From NCBI GenBank assembly GCA_040222855.1, contig JAVKCD010000019.1:418912-482911 (forward strand): 64,000 nt of DNA, given 5' to 3'. The notes under the pieces are model-generated. The model was given only the letters and a program-made list of their open reading frames with translations, did no database searches and was not told the DNA's origin. The position numbers and the translations under genes are program-made. Each line of letters opens with the position of its first letter. The first letter of the stretch is position 1. This stretch comes from Phycisphaeraceae bacterium. Lineage in GTDB: Bacteria; Planctomycetota; Phycisphaerae; Phycisphaerales; Phycisphaeraceae. Below are positions 50,027-59,243 of this stretch, piece by piece.

Positions 50027-50782
50027 ATGGCAACCAGCTTCGGGGCACTCTCCACCGACTTCTACGTCAACCTCAAACTCGCCCTCAAAATGGACCTCCC
50101 ACGCGAGCGCGAAACCGTCCTCCACTTCTTCGACCGCGTCCGCCGCGCCCGACCCTCCATGGACCGGTTCAAACGCTACGAAGGCGAACTCGCCCTCGAA
50201 GCCTCACGACGCGACTCCGAATACACCTGGCTCGCCCTCCGCAGAAACTCCATCCGCACTGGCCACGTCAACCCCACCACCCTCGAAGACGCCGCCTCCT
50301 ACCACCGGATGATCCTCGAACTCGTCCCCCACCACCTCACCATCTCGCCCCTCGATATCGACTACACCGAACTCATGTTCGGCTTCGACCTCGAATGCCG
50401 CGACAACCACGATGAGATCATCTACGACGCCCTCTACGCCGACTCCCAGATGGGCAACCTCCTCAAATCAGCCAACGGCCGCGTCCTCGACGTCCAGCCC
50501 GTCTTCGGCATGTCCCTCAACGAACGTGGTGATGCCCAAGCCTACTTCGAGGTCAAATCACGACCCCGCTCCCGCAAAGGCTCCTCCCGAGCCTACCGCG
50601 GCGAACCCATCACCCTCTTCCTCACCGTCCGCCAGTACGGACCCGTCGAACGCATTGAAGACCTCCCCCCGGCCCTCGACAAACTCATGACCACCTGCGA
50701 AGCCCTCGCCACCGACAAACTCCTCCCCGACCTGCTCACACCCATCGCACGCATGATTTCCGCCCGCTCCGCAGGCTCCTGA
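50027..50782 (+). CDS. Conserved-looking protein of unknown function
   Basis: 251 residues, cytoplasmic, no signal peptide. The N-terminus (FGALSTDFYVNLKLALKMDLPRERETVLHFFDRVRR) is helical and the rest mixed. No named domain was recognised. AAGGAG lies 8 bases before the ATG and an extended -10 box further upstream, so it is well supported as a gene. It is followed 16 bases later by ddl, so a link to cell-wall or division control is possible. Confidence 0.75.
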   Translation: MATSFGALSTDFYVNLKLALKMDLPRERETVLHFFDRVRRARPSMDRFKRYEGELALEASRRDSEYTWLALRRNSIRTGHVNPTTLEDAASYHRMILELVPHHLTISPLDIDYTELMFGFDLECRDNHDEIIYDALYADSQMGNLLKSANGRVLDVQPVFGMSLNERGDAQAYFEVKSRPRSRKGSSRAYRGEPITLFLTVRQYGPVERIEDLPPALDKLMTTCEALATDKLLPDLLTPIARMISARSAGS

Positions 50783-50798
50783 CCGATAGCAGTCAGGT

Positions 50799-51821
50799 AT
50801 GACCACCCCCCCAACCCCGCCACCCGCAAACCCCCTGCTTGACCGCGCGCCGGCGGACACCACCCACCCCGTTATCGTCCTCGCCGGCGGGCCCGACCGC
50901 GAACGACCCGTCTCCCTCCAGTCCGGCCAACAGGTTACCCACGCCCTCACCACCGCCGGCTTTCACACCCTCCTCCGCGACGCCACCCCCGACAACCTCT
51001 CCGCCCTCGACGAAGCCGCCACCCTCAACGCCACCCTCTTCCCCGTCCTCCACGGACCCTGGGGCGAAGGCGGGCCCCTCCAACACGAACTCGAATCCCG
51101 AAACCTCACCTTCGTCGGCTCCGGCTCCGCCGCCGCCCGACTTGGCATGGACAAACTCGCCACCAAACAAGCCCTACGCGACGCCGGACTCCCCACCCCC
51201 GACTTCCAACCCCTCACCCCCGGCGACCCCCTCACCCTCGAACCACCACTCGTCCTCAAACCCCTCGCCGAAGGCTCCTCCTTCGGCGTCAGCATCTGCC
51301 ACGACCGCGCCGCCATCGAATCCGCCCGCGACAAGCTCCACCCCGAGTTCGGTTCACTCCTCGCCGAGCGCTTCATCGCCGGCAAAGAGATCACCGCCGG
51401 CGTGCTCAGCCGTGCGCACAAAGCACACGCGTTACCCCTCATCTGGATACGTTTGATTGCAGAGTTCTACGACTTTGAGGCCAAATACGAGCGCGAAGAC
51501 ACACAATACGACCTCGATCCGCTACCCCCAAAACAGGCCGATGACCTCCAGAAACTCGCCATACAAACCCATCAACTCATCGGCGCTCAACACCTCAGCC
51601 GCGTCGATTTCATCCTCTCCGAAGAAGGCCCCCAGATCCTCGAAATCAATACCCTGCCAGGGTTTACATCGCATTCCCTGCTCCCCAAAGCCGCCGCCCA
51701 CGCCGGCCTGAGCTTCCCCGAACTCGCCGCCTGGCTCGTCGCCGCAGCCCAAAACGACGCCCGCAACCCCCCTAATATTCCCTGCACCCCACCCGCCCTG
51801 TGCGCCGATCCTAGACCCTAG
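50799..51821 (+). CDS. ddl: D-alanine--D-alanine ligase
   Basis: 340 residues. VIVLAGGPDRERPVSLQSG, PVLHGPWGEGGPLQHELE, GSGSAAARLGMDKLATKQALRDAGLPTP, LKPLAEGSSFGVSI and the metal- and ATP-site run SRVDFILSEEGPQILEINTLPGFTSHSLLPKAA are all canonical Ddl. It joins two D-alanines for peptidoglycan precursors. The usual R-H-G-S-E start of the second motif is somewhat modified (GGPDRERPVSL). It is followed by an FtsQ-like gene, the gene order of division and cell wall clusters. Confidence 0.95.
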   Translation: MTTPPTPPPANPLLDRAPADTTHPVIVLAGGPDRERPVSLQSGQQVTHALTTAGFHTLLRDATPDNLSALDEAATLNATLFPVLHGPWGEGGPLQHELESRNLTFVGSGSAAARLGMDKLATKQALRDAGLPTPDFQPLTPGDPLTLEPPLVLKPLAEGSSFGVSICHDRAAIESARDKLHPEFGSLLAERFIAGKEITAGVLSRAHKAHALPLIWIRLIAEFYDFEAKYEREDTQYDLDPLPPKQADDLQKLAIQTHQLIGAQHLSRVDFILSEEGPQILEINTLPGFTSHSLLPKAAAHAGLSFPELAAWLVAAAQNDARNPPNIPCTPPALCADPRP

Positions 51822-51868
51822 AAAACCCAACCGAACCCCCCCGGACACCGGAGACGTAAGTACATCCT

Positions 51869-52762
51869 ATGTGGCCATTTAGCTCCAAAACCAAACCCAA
51901 GTCCCGCGCCCGCGCCAAGACCACCAAACCCCCCGCCTGGGACACCCAACGCACCGCCCGCGGCCTCAAAGTCGTCGGCGGAGCCGCCCTCCTCCTCGCC
52001 ATCGTCTTCGGCTGGGACCCCGCAGAACGCGCCCTAAATACTTATCTCACCGAACGTTCCGCCCTCGCGACCGACGCCGCCAACGTCGTCCTCATCGACC
52101 AGCCCGACTGGATGAGCGAGGTCGTCGCCAACGAACTCCGCCGTCTCGTCGCCGAACGCCTCACCCCCGACCGCCTCGACCAGCAAGGCGTCGCCATCGC
52201 CGCCGAGGCCATCGCCGTTAACGCCTGGATCGAAAACGTCTTACGGCTACGCCGCCTCACCGATGGCGGGGCCGAAGTCCACGCCACCTACCGCCAGCCC
52301 GTCGCCGTCCTCCAAGGCCGCGACGGCTTCTTCCTCGTCGATAACAACGGCATCCGCCTCCCAGGCGTCTACACCCAGGCCCAGGCCACCCGGATCCCCC
52401 TCCCGCTCATCACCGGCGTCAATCGCCCAACCCCCGTACCAGGCAAGACTTGGAACGCCGACGAAGTCGAGGCCGGCATCCGTCTGGCCATGCTGGTCCA
52501 AGCCGAAACCTACGCCGACCAGGTCATCGCCTTCGACGTCAGCCAACGCGACCGCCAGGGCCGCGTCCGCCTGGTCATGCACACCGCCAAGGGCCAGGTC
52601 CGCTGGGGACTCCCACCAGGCGAAGAGCGAGCCATCGAACACCCCGCCGACGTGAAGCTCGGCTGGCTCCGTGAGGTCGCCAGCGAGCGCGGAACCATCG
52701 ACGCGGGCGGGGCCATCGTCGACCTCTACACCCCCGCCATCCAGGTCAGCAAGATGCCCTAA
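51869..52762 (+). CDS. ftsQ: FtsQ/DivIB-like cell division protein
   Basis: 297 residues. A basic N-terminal tail of about 30 residues, one membrane helix (about 35-52) and an extracytoplasmic domain with a POTRA-like first part and a beta-rich second part (YRQPVAVLQGRDGFFLVDNNGIRLPG) match FtsQ topology. FtsQ recruits FtsB/FtsL and the septal synthase FtsWI. The position right after ddl supports the call. Motif similarity is weak, as usual for this family. GGAG upstream is a little far from the ATG. Confidence 0.7.
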   Translation: MWPFSSKTKPKSRARAKTTKPPAWDTQRTARGLKVVGGAALLLAIVFGWDPAERALNTYLTERSALATDAANVVLIDQPDWMSEVVANELRRLVAERLTPDRLDQQGVAIAAEAIAVNAWIENVLRLRRLTDGGAEVHATYRQPVAVLQGRDGFFLVDNNGIRLPGVYTQAQATRIPLPLITGVNRPTPVPGKTWNADEVEAGIRLAMLVQAETYADQVIAFDVSQRDRQGRVRLVMHTAKGQVRWGLPPGEERAIEHPADVKLGWLREVASERGTIDAGGAIVDLYTPAIQVSKMP

Positions 52763-52803
52763 CCTTAGGCTGGAGCGCCTCTTGCAGGCGCGGGAGCGTG
52801 CTC

Positions 52804-53445
52804 ATGCGCTGGGTCATCTTCTGGTCCTCCCTCTGGCTTCTCGGCTGCTGGGGCGTCGTCGGCGCCACCCTCGGCTGGGTCGGCACAGGTGCCCGCGTCA
52901 TGGCCGTCATGACCGCCGCCGCCATCCTCCTGCTCTGGCCCATCGCCCGCCTGAGCTGGATACCACCCCTTGATGAGCATCGTTTCTCCAGCGATACCCA
53001 CCTGCGTCCCGCTTTCGAGGCATGCGCCCTGATTGTTCTGATTCAGTTCGTCCTCTGGCCGCTCGGATTGCTGGGCAACTGGCCGCCGGCGGCCAACGCC
53101 ATGGTCACCGCAGTGCTGCTGGGCTGGGCACTCTTCGCCGCGGCGCTGCTCCGGCTCGGCCAGCGAGGGGGCGGGATGCGCCGATCCGGCCTCGCGGCGC
53201 TGCTGTGCGCGGTCGTGCTGGTGCTTCCTGTCGCGCATGGCTTGATCGCGGCTCCGTGGGCAGAGCGCGTGGCTGAACTCGCTGCCCTGCCCGCGATCTG
53301 GGGTCTGCTCAAAGCGGACGCCGTGTGGTCAACCTCCACCATCACCGCAGGGTGGTCAGCGGCGCTGGGGGGATGGGCCATCGTGGTGGTTCTGGGTGTT
53401 GTGGATTGGGCGGGAAAACCACGCGAAAAAGTCGGAGCGGGTTAG
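52804..53445 (+). CDS. Multi-pass membrane protein, unknown
   Basis: 213 residues with about six hydrophobic helices and short loops. No family was recognised. GGGAG precedes the ATG at 52804; a GTG two codons earlier is also possible. Strikingly, codons in the first third are C-rich and those in the last third G-rich, so the strand-composition switch of the region falls inside this gene. Confidence 0.65.
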   Translation: MRWVIFWSSLWLLGCWGVVGATLGWVGTGARVMAVMTAAAILLLWPIARLSWIPPLDEHRFSSDTHLRPAFEACALIVLIQFVLWPLGLLGNWPPAANAMVTAVLLGWALFAAALLRLGQRGGGMRRSGLAALLCAVVLVLPVAHGLIAAPWAERVAELAALPAIWGLLKADAVWSTSTITAGWSAALGGWAIVVVLGVVDWAGKPREKVGAG

Positions 53446-53451
53446 GGTTCT

Positions 53452-53459
53452 GCTAGAAT
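53452..53459 (+). promoter_or_regulatory. Extended -10 promoter before greA
   Basis: GCTAGAAT preceded by T makes TGC-TAGAAT, an extended -10 box 54 bases before the greA ATG. Confidence 0.4.
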
Positions 53460-53512
53460 GCGGGGTTGACGAACGAACAAACCACAAGGGCTCGATGCAA
53501 CAAGGGACGGCT

Positions 53513-53977
53513 ATGGATTTCATCACCGCAGAAGACAAGACCAAGATCGAAGCCCGGCTCAGGGAGCTCAAGGAGCGCCGCGTCGTGCTGACCGAGCGGA
53601 TCGCCGAGGCACGGGCGCAGGGCGATCTGAAGGAGAACGCCGAGTACCACGCCGCCAAGGACGAGCAGGGGATGGAGGAGGCGGAGATCCGTCGACTCGA
53701 GGTGCGGCTCAAGACCGCCAGCGTCGCGGAGGACGTCGATGTCCCCGATGACATGGTCTTTCTCGGTGCCAAAGTCCGTCTCAAGGACCTCGACGATGAG
53801 ACCGAGGACGTATACAAGCTGGTCGGTGAATCGAGCGGGTCGTTTGATGTCGAAGAGATCGAGGTGACCGTGAGCAGCCCGATGGGGGAGTCGCTGCTGA
53901 AGTCCCGGGTTGGTGAGACGGTGCGGGTGGATTTACCTCGGGGGATCAAGCGATTCGAGATCCTGGAGCTTCTGTAG
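53513..53977 (+). CDS. greA: Transcription elongation factor GreA
   Basis: 154 residues. The N-terminal coiled coil contains EARAQGDLKENAEYHAAKDEQG, the GreA tip signature with the acidic residues that promote RNA cleavage by stalled polymerase. The C-terminal domain has the usual SSPMGESLLKSRVGETVRVDLPRG region. AAGGGA precedes the ATG at 53513; upstream starts at 53495 and 53396 are less likely by length. It is followed by a secreted protein gene 26 bases later. Confidence 0.93.
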   Translation: MDFITAEDKTKIEARLRELKERRVVLTERIAEARAQGDLKENAEYHAAKDEQGMEEAEIRRLEVRLKTASVAEDVDVPDDMVFLGAKVRLKDLDDETEDVYKLVGESSGSFDVEEIEVTVSSPMGESLLKSRVGETVRVDLPRGIKRFEILELL

Positions 53978-54003
53978 TTCGTAGGACACCAAGGAGATTC
54001 GTG

Positions 54004-55752
54004 ATGCATCGTTCAATCCTGATCGCGGCGTGGCTGTTGATGGCAGGCGGAGCGGCGGAGGCTCAGCAGCGCGTCGGTGGCGACGGGCGTGCGCTCGACG
54101 CGTCGCTGCAGGTCGGCTCGTCCGGGACCAACCGGCTCGAGGGGCAGGTCGATTACAGCGCCCGCAACAACGTCATCACGGGGAACGTGACGGACTTCAG
54201 CGGGTTTAGAGGGGTCATCAACTACTCGGCGGCGGGTGAGTTCGGGGACAGCCTCGGGAGCAACAGCCTGTTTCGTTTCCGCGCGGACAGCTTTAACTCA
54301 GGTCTGGGGAACACGAACACGTCGCTGGTGCCGAACCAGGCGTTGGGTGTGACGCCTTCGGTCGCGCGCGATTTCTCGGCGGCGCAGCAGCTTCAGGGGA
54401 TCCCGCAGGCGGGCAACCGTTCAACGCGCATCATTCCTGAGGGCGGTGACTACCGGTTGTACGGCGTGACGAACGCGCCGGGGGCCGGGGTTCGTCTGGA
54501 CGATGCGGCGTTTGAGGCTGATGGGTCTTCGATCGCGCGGTTTCAGGATCAGGCGGGTCGGGCGCTGGAGATTCGCGTGTCGCCTTTGACGGGCGTGCGG
54601 AGTCTGCGCTCGGGCGACGGTCTTAGTGGTGCAGCGGCGTTGCCCGAGGCTGAGCCGGGGTCAAGGCCGCTGCTGGGGAGCAGCAGCGTGTCGCCTGGCA
54701 CGGATGTCGGCAGTTCGGTACTCCGGCGAGCGGATGAGCGTCTGTCGTCACAGCGTATCGGCGGGTCGTCGCTGATCATCGGGCAGCAGTTGAACATGTC
54801 GGTGTCCGGTGCGTCGCCGCTTGGGCTGGACGACAGAACGCTGGCGGATGTGGTGAAGTCGCTGGAGTCGAAAATTTTTGATCAGCAGGTGACACGGCAG
54901 TATGCGCCAGGTGAAGACGTTTACGCAGATATCCTCCGGCGGGGGAATGAGACCGTGGATGCGCCAGCGGCGAGGATTTCTAATCAGTTGCTTTATCCGG
55001 ATGGCACGGAGTTGGCCCCTGAGTTGAAGGGTGCGGTCCAGGCCCCTTCGCTGGATCGTGTGGAAGCGGCGGAGGCGGAGCGGAACCGGGCGATGGGACT
55101 GGGGCAGGACCCGTTGCTGGGTACTGATCTGCCGACGGATCAGCCGCTGCGGGACGGGACGCCACAGGAGACAGTTGATCCTGAAGATGTCGATGAGCTT
55201 GAGCAGTTGGTGAGGCGGCTGGCGATCCCGACGCAGCGGCTGGACACGCTGGTGAGCGATCGTGAGGATCGTTTCAACCAGATCATGGACGAGGCTCAGG
55301 CGCAGCTGGGTAGCGGGGATTACTTTGCAGCGGAGCGCGGGTATCGGCGTGCGTTGACCCAGTTGCCGGGCCATCCGATGGCTCGTGTGGGGTTGATTCA
55401 TGCGCAGATGGCGGCGGGGATGATTCGGTCGGCTTCGGCGAACCTGCGGAGCTTGTTTAGTGATCATCCGGAGTTGCTGACGGTGCGTTACGGCGGACGG
55501 GTGCTCCCGCCAGCGGATCGTGTGAACTGGATCCAATCGGAGTTGCAGCGGTCGATCAATGTGACGGCGGATCAGAGTCAGCCGGGTTTGCTGCTGGCTT
55601 ATCTGGGTTTCCAGCTCGAGTCGCGGCAGTTGGTTCGGTATGGGCTGGCGATCGCGGGAGGGGCGTCGCCTGGGGACCCGTTGATCCCATTGTTGCAGCG
55701 CTTGTGGCTGCCTGAGCTGGACGAGCCGGTGCCGTCGATCAGCGTGGAATGA
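54004..55752 (+). CDS. Secreted protein with C-terminal TPR-like repeats
   Basis: 582 residues. The signal peptide ends at AAEAQ. The first about 370 residues are low in hydrophobics, rich in Gly, Ser and Asp, and of no known family. Residues about 420-560 look like TPR-type helical repeats (EAQAQLGSGDYFAAERGYRRALTQLPGHPMARVGL). AAGGAG is well spaced from the ATG at 54004; a GTG at 54001 is an alternative. It precedes a PP2C-type phosphatase gene by 81 bases and may supply an extracytoplasmic partner to it. Confidence 0.7.
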   Translation: MHRSILIAAWLLMAGGAAEAQQRVGGDGRALDASLQVGSSGTNRLEGQVDYSARNNVITGNVTDFSGFRGVINYSAAGEFGDSLGSNSLFRFRADSFNSGLGNTNTSLVPNQALGVTPSVARDFSAAQQLQGIPQAGNRSTRIIPEGGDYRLYGVTNAPGAGVRLDDAAFEADGSSIARFQDQAGRALEIRVSPLTGVRSLRSGDGLSGAAALPEAEPGSRPLLGSSSVSPGTDVGSSVLRRADERLSSQRIGGSSLIIGQQLNMSVSGASPLGLDDRTLADVVKSLESKIFDQQVTRQYAPGEDVYADILRRGNETVDAPAARISNQLLYPDGTELAPELKGAVQAPSLDRVEAAEAERNRAMGLGQDPLLGTDLPTDQPLRDGTPQETVDPEDVDELEQLVRRLAIPTQRLDTLVSDREDRFNQIMDEAQAQLGSGDYFAAERGYRRALTQLPGHPMARVGLIHAQMAAGMIRSASANLRSLFSDHPELLTVRYGGRVLPPADRVNWIQSELQRSINVTADQSQPGLLLAYLGFQLESRQLVRYGLAIAGGASPGDPLIPLLQRLWLPELDEPVPSISVE

Positions 55753-55833
55753 GGCGAGCGTTGCGAATCTTATCGTGCGGGGCGGACTCCGCAGAAGACG
55801 CTGGGCTGGTTGTCGTGAGCAGGAGACGGTGGC

Positions 55834-57537
55834 TTGGATAACCCGAGCGAGCCACGCCTGGCGTCTGATTCGGGCTCTGTGACGACGCACTCCGGTCAGG
55901 ATCGCGTGGTCCGGAGCGATACGCTGTTGGCTTATTTTGACCAGGAGATGCTCCAGCAACTGCAGGACACCATGACCGCTGCGCTGGGCTTGTCGGCGCG
56001 GTTCTCAGACGGTAGTGGCAAGGCGTTGACCGAGCCGACGGACCCGGCGAAGCGGGCGTTGTCGGATGCGATGCTCGGTGAGTTGCTGACGGGTGACGGT
56101 GAGTCGGATGGGATGTTTCGGGCCGGGATCGTGGTGCAGGGCCAGAAGCTGGGGTCGGTTGAGCTGAACGCTGGCACGATGCTGGACAGTGATGGTCGGG
56201 TGACGACGGCGCGGCCGGATGCGCGGCGGCTGGCGATCGGGATCGAGCTGATGCACCTGATCGCGAACAGTCTCACTCGCTTGTGTGAGCAGGAGATTCA
56301 GTCGCGTCAGCGTGTCGAGGAGTTGGCGGTTCTGTATCGGGTGAGTTCGACGCTCTCGGGTCAGCGTGATCTTCGGTTGGTGCTTGATCTGGCGGCGCGA
56401 TCGGTCGCCGAGGCGATGGGGGCGCGGGCGGTGAGTATCCGGTTGCTGGGTGAGGACGGCGAGTCGCTGGAGACGCGATCGAGCTACCGGTTGTCGCCTC
56501 GGTATCTGGACAAGGGGGCGCTGAGCGCGGAGACGAGCTCGATTTTTTCTCAGGCGTTGAAGGGCGGTCCTGTTTATGTCGCGGATATGGGCAGCGATCC
56601 TCGGGTGATGTATCCGGAGGAGGCGCGGGTTGAGGGGCTGGTGTCGATGCTGTGTGTGGGGATGGCTTTTCAGGGCAAGCCGATCGGGACGATCCAGGTT
56701 TTTACCGGGCGCAAGCGTCGGTTCACGGAGTTTGAGAGTGACTTGGTGGTGGCGCTGGCGCAGCTGCTGGGTTCGGCGATTGAGAACGTCCGGCTTGATG
56801 AGGAGCGGCGGCAGAAGGAGAAGATTCTTCACCAGCTTCATCTGGCGGCGAGTGTTCAGCGGCGGATGCTGCCGCAGCGGAGCCCGGATGTTGCGCGGTT
56901 GGATATTGGTGCGCGGTATGTACCGAGCTTTGAGCTGGCGGGAGATTTTTACGACTTTATCCGTCTCGACGGTCACCTTGGGATCGCGATTGGTGATGTG
57001 GTCGGCAAGGGGGTAGCGGCGAGTCTGTTGATGGCGAGCGTACGGGCGTCGCTTCGGGCTTATGCTCAGGATGTTTATGACATCGATGAGATCATGTCGC
57101 GGGTGAATCGGGCGTTGACTCGGGACACGCTGGACAGTGAGTTTGCGACGCTGTTCTACGGTGTGATCAACCCGGAATCGCTGCGGCTGACGTACTGCAA
57201 CGCGGGTCACGAGCCGCCGCTGCTGCGGCGCAAGGGGAGGTTGCACAAGCTGGAGACCGGCGGTCTGGTGGTGGGAATTGAGCGGGAGGCGCACTACGAC
57301 CGGGGTCTGTGGGACCTGGAGTCGGGGGATGTGCTGGTGATGGTGACTGATGGGGTGACGGAGGCGCGGTCGTTTGATGGCGAGCAGTTTGGTCGATCGC
57401 GGTTGCAGGCTGCTGTGATGGCGGCGGAGGGGTCATCGGAGCAGATTCTGAATCACATCCTGTGGGAAGTCCGGCGGTTTACGGGGATTCGTCGGGCGAA
57501 TGACGATACGACTTTGGTGGTGGTTCGGGTCCTCTGA
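55834..57537 (+). CDS. PP2C (SpoIIE/RsbU-type) phosphatase with PocR-like and GAF domains
   Basis: 567 residues from a TTG start with GGAGA upstream. Residues about 35-145 resemble a PocR-type sensory domain (LQQLQDTMTAALGLSARFSDGSG). Residues about 170-320 form a GAF domain. Residues about 345-567 are the SpoIIE-type PP2C domain: AASVQRRMLPQ, AGDFYDF (metal Asp), GDVVGKGVAASLLMA, VTDGVTEA and RRANDDTTLVVVRV. Such enzymes dephosphorylate anti-anti-sigma factors in general stress partner-switching. No partner gene is close. No membrane helix, so it senses a cytosolic signal. Confidence 0.87.
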   Translation: MDNPSEPRLASDSGSVTTHSGQDRVVRSDTLLAYFDQEMLQQLQDTMTAALGLSARFSDGSGKALTEPTDPAKRALSDAMLGELLTGDGESDGMFRAGIVVQGQKLGSVELNAGTMLDSDGRVTTARPDARRLAIGIELMHLIANSLTRLCEQEIQSRQRVEELAVLYRVSSTLSGQRDLRLVLDLAARSVAEAMGARAVSIRLLGEDGESLETRSSYRLSPRYLDKGALSAETSSIFSQALKGGPVYVADMGSDPRVMYPEEARVEGLVSMLCVGMAFQGKPIGTIQVFTGRKRRFTEFESDLVVALAQLLGSAIENVRLDEERRQKEKILHQLHLAASVQRRMLPQRSPDVARLDIGARYVPSFELAGDFYDFIRLDGHLGIAIGDVVGKGVAASLLMASVRASLRAYAQDVYDIDEIMSRVNRALTRDTLDSEFATLFYGVINPESLRLTYCNAGHEPPLLRRKGRLHKLETGGLVVGIEREAHYDRGLWDLESGDVLVMVTDGVTEARSFDGEQFGRSRLQAAVMAAEGSSEQILNHILWEVRRFTGIRRANDDTTLVVVRVL

Positions 57538-57544
57538 CTGCGGG

Positions 57545-57832
57545 TCAGGTGAGGATTTCGAAGCGTTGTTCGAGGGGTTCGTCGATGAGGGGGATGTCGC
57601 TTTGGTTGGTGTGTTGGATGTTGGGGGTCATGTCGTGTGCCAGGCGATCGCGGAACGCATCGAGGTCGGATGGCGAGCCCTGAGCTTCGAGTTGAACGGT
57701 GCCATCGGGCAGGTTGCGGACGAATCCGGTGATGGGGAAGGCCTGGGCGAGTCGAGCGGCGGTGAAGCGGAAGCCGACGCCTTGGACGTCGCCAGCGTAG
57801 ATCACGCGGATGCGTTTCGGGGTAGGGGTCAT
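57545..57832 (-). CDS. acyP: Acylphosphatase
   Basis: 95 residues. VIYAGDVQGVGFRFTAARLAQ carries the phosphate-binding loop with its Arg, and GFVRNLPDGTVQLEAQG the conserved Asn. It hydrolyses acyl phosphates. The ATG overlaps the stop codon of the S41 peptidase gene (ATGA), so the two are co-translated. Confidence 0.92.
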   Translation of the reverse strand: MTPTPKRIRVIYAGDVQGVGFRFTAARLAQAFPITGFVRNLPDGTVQLEAQGSPSDLDAFRDRLAHDMTPNIQHTNQSDIPLIDEPLEQRFEILT

Positions 57833-59184
57833 GGCTGTGATTTGAGGTATTTGGCGGCGGCTTCGATGACAACATCGGGGGTGAGGAGTCCGGGTTGTTC
57901 CCAGGGGACGCGGATGTCGGGTTCGACGCCCATGCCCTGTATTTCGCGGCCTTGGGGGGTGTAGGCTTTCCAACTGGGGACGTGGAGGATGACGCTGTTG
58001 GCGAGGTCGTGTGGCACGGGGTTGCTGGACGCTCCACGGGAGTTTTCGCCGACGATGGTGGCGCGGGGGGCGGTTTTCATCATGAGCAGGAAGGACTCGG
58101 ATGCTCCCATGGCGGCTGGGCCGGAGAGGATGATGACTTGGCCGGGGTAGCGAGGTCTGGCGAGGTTGGGGGCGACGATGCGGGCGAGGGGTTCGGTGAA
58201 TCCGCCGGGGAGTCCGGGGTCGCGGAAGCGGTAGCGGCCGTAGACAGCTGGCTGGTCCATGAAGCAGCCGGCAAACTGCGCGGCGATGCGTTCTGATCCG
58301 CCTGTGTTGAGGCGGAGGTCGATGACGATGGCGGGCTCGTCGATGTTTCTGCCGATGTACTCGAAGAGGGGTTCGTAGGCGTCTTCAGCGGTGGCGGCCC
58401 AGGTGTTGATGGCGACGTAGGGGAGCTGTTCTCTGAGCCTAGCGAAGACGAGGTGAGGGGCGGGTTGCTCCCAGGTGATGGCGGAGGCTCGGATCCAGGC
58501 GAGGTCGATGTTGGGTGTGGCCAGGGGTGGTGCTGTGTGGTAGGTCTCGCCATCGACTTCGAGAAAGAGTTGCGGGTCGTTCGCGGGTTCGAGGGCGTGG
58601 GCGAGGATCATGGCGAAGCGTTCGGGGCGGTGTTCGCGTTCGAGGCTGCTGGCGAAGCCATCGAGGTGTCGGTTCCAGTTCATGCCGGAGCGACCGATGT
58701 GGCTATAGCGGAGGCTCATGAGTTCGCGGGCGAGATCGACGGCGGCTCGTTGTTGAGCGGGGGTGTAGGTGCGCGTGGTGGTTTGGGTGTCGTCGATGCT
58801 GCGCGCGGTCTGGAAGTCGAGTTGGAAGGGTTCAGCGGGTTCGCCGTTGCGGTTCTGGAAGTTGAGGGAGGTGTCGCTGTTGAAGCGGAGTTTGTAGTGT
58901 TTGTCGGGTTCGAGTCGGATGGTGATGCAGACGGTTTGGGGGTCGATCCAGAGGGCCCTGCTGCTGCGGAGGGGGTTGTCGCTGGCGCTGACGTCGCCGA
59001 GTTCGGTTTGGGCCATGGGCTGGTCGAACTCGATGCGGATGATCTGGAGTTCGGGATCGACATCGCGGGCGTCGTTGGGCGGGTCGGTCTGGATGATCTG
59101 CGGGGGGTAGCCGAGGGAGACAGCGGCCACCAGCAGGCTCAGGCCAGCGGAGAGCGTCAGACTTGGAGCTCCACGGAACGGCAT
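57829..59184 (-). CDS. Secreted S41 family peptidase with N-terminal Ig-like domain
   Basis: 451 residues. After a signal peptide (LSLLVAAVSLG), residues about 28-125 form an Ig-like domain (IQTDPPNDARDVDPELQIIRIEFDQPM). The C-terminal region has AIVIDLRLNTGGSERIAAQFAG, IILSGPAAMGASESFLLMM with the expected nucleophile Ser in GASES, and TIVGENSRGASS, matching the tail-specific protease catalytic core. No PDZ domain is evident. It would act on proteins outside the cytoplasm. Confidence 0.85.
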   Translation of the reverse strand: MPFRGAPSLTLSAGLSLLVAAVSLGYPPQIIQTDPPNDARDVDPELQIIRIEFDQPMAQTELGDVSASDNPLRSSRALWIDPQTVCITIRLEPDKHYKLRFNSDTSLNFQNRNGEPAEPFQLDFQTARSIDDTQTTTRTYTPAQQRAAVDLARELMSLRYSHIGRSGMNWNRHLDGFASSLEREHRPERFAMILAHALEPANDPQLFLEVDGETYHTAPPLATPNIDLAWIRASAITWEQPAPHLVFARLREQLPYVAINTWAATAEDAYEPLFEYIGRNIDEPAIVIDLRLNTGGSERIAAQFAGCFMDQPAVYGRYRFRDPGLPGGFTEPLARIVAPNLARPRYPGQVIILSGPAAMGASESFLLMMKTAPRATIVGENSRGASSNPVPHDLANSVILHVPSWKAYTPQGREIQGMGVEPDIRVPWEQPGLLTPDVVIEAAAKYLKSQP

Positions 59185-59243
59185 ATGAGTCCCTTGAGGG
59201 TGTTTGAGCCGGTGCCCAGTTTATCCCCAGTGCCTAGGCGGGC

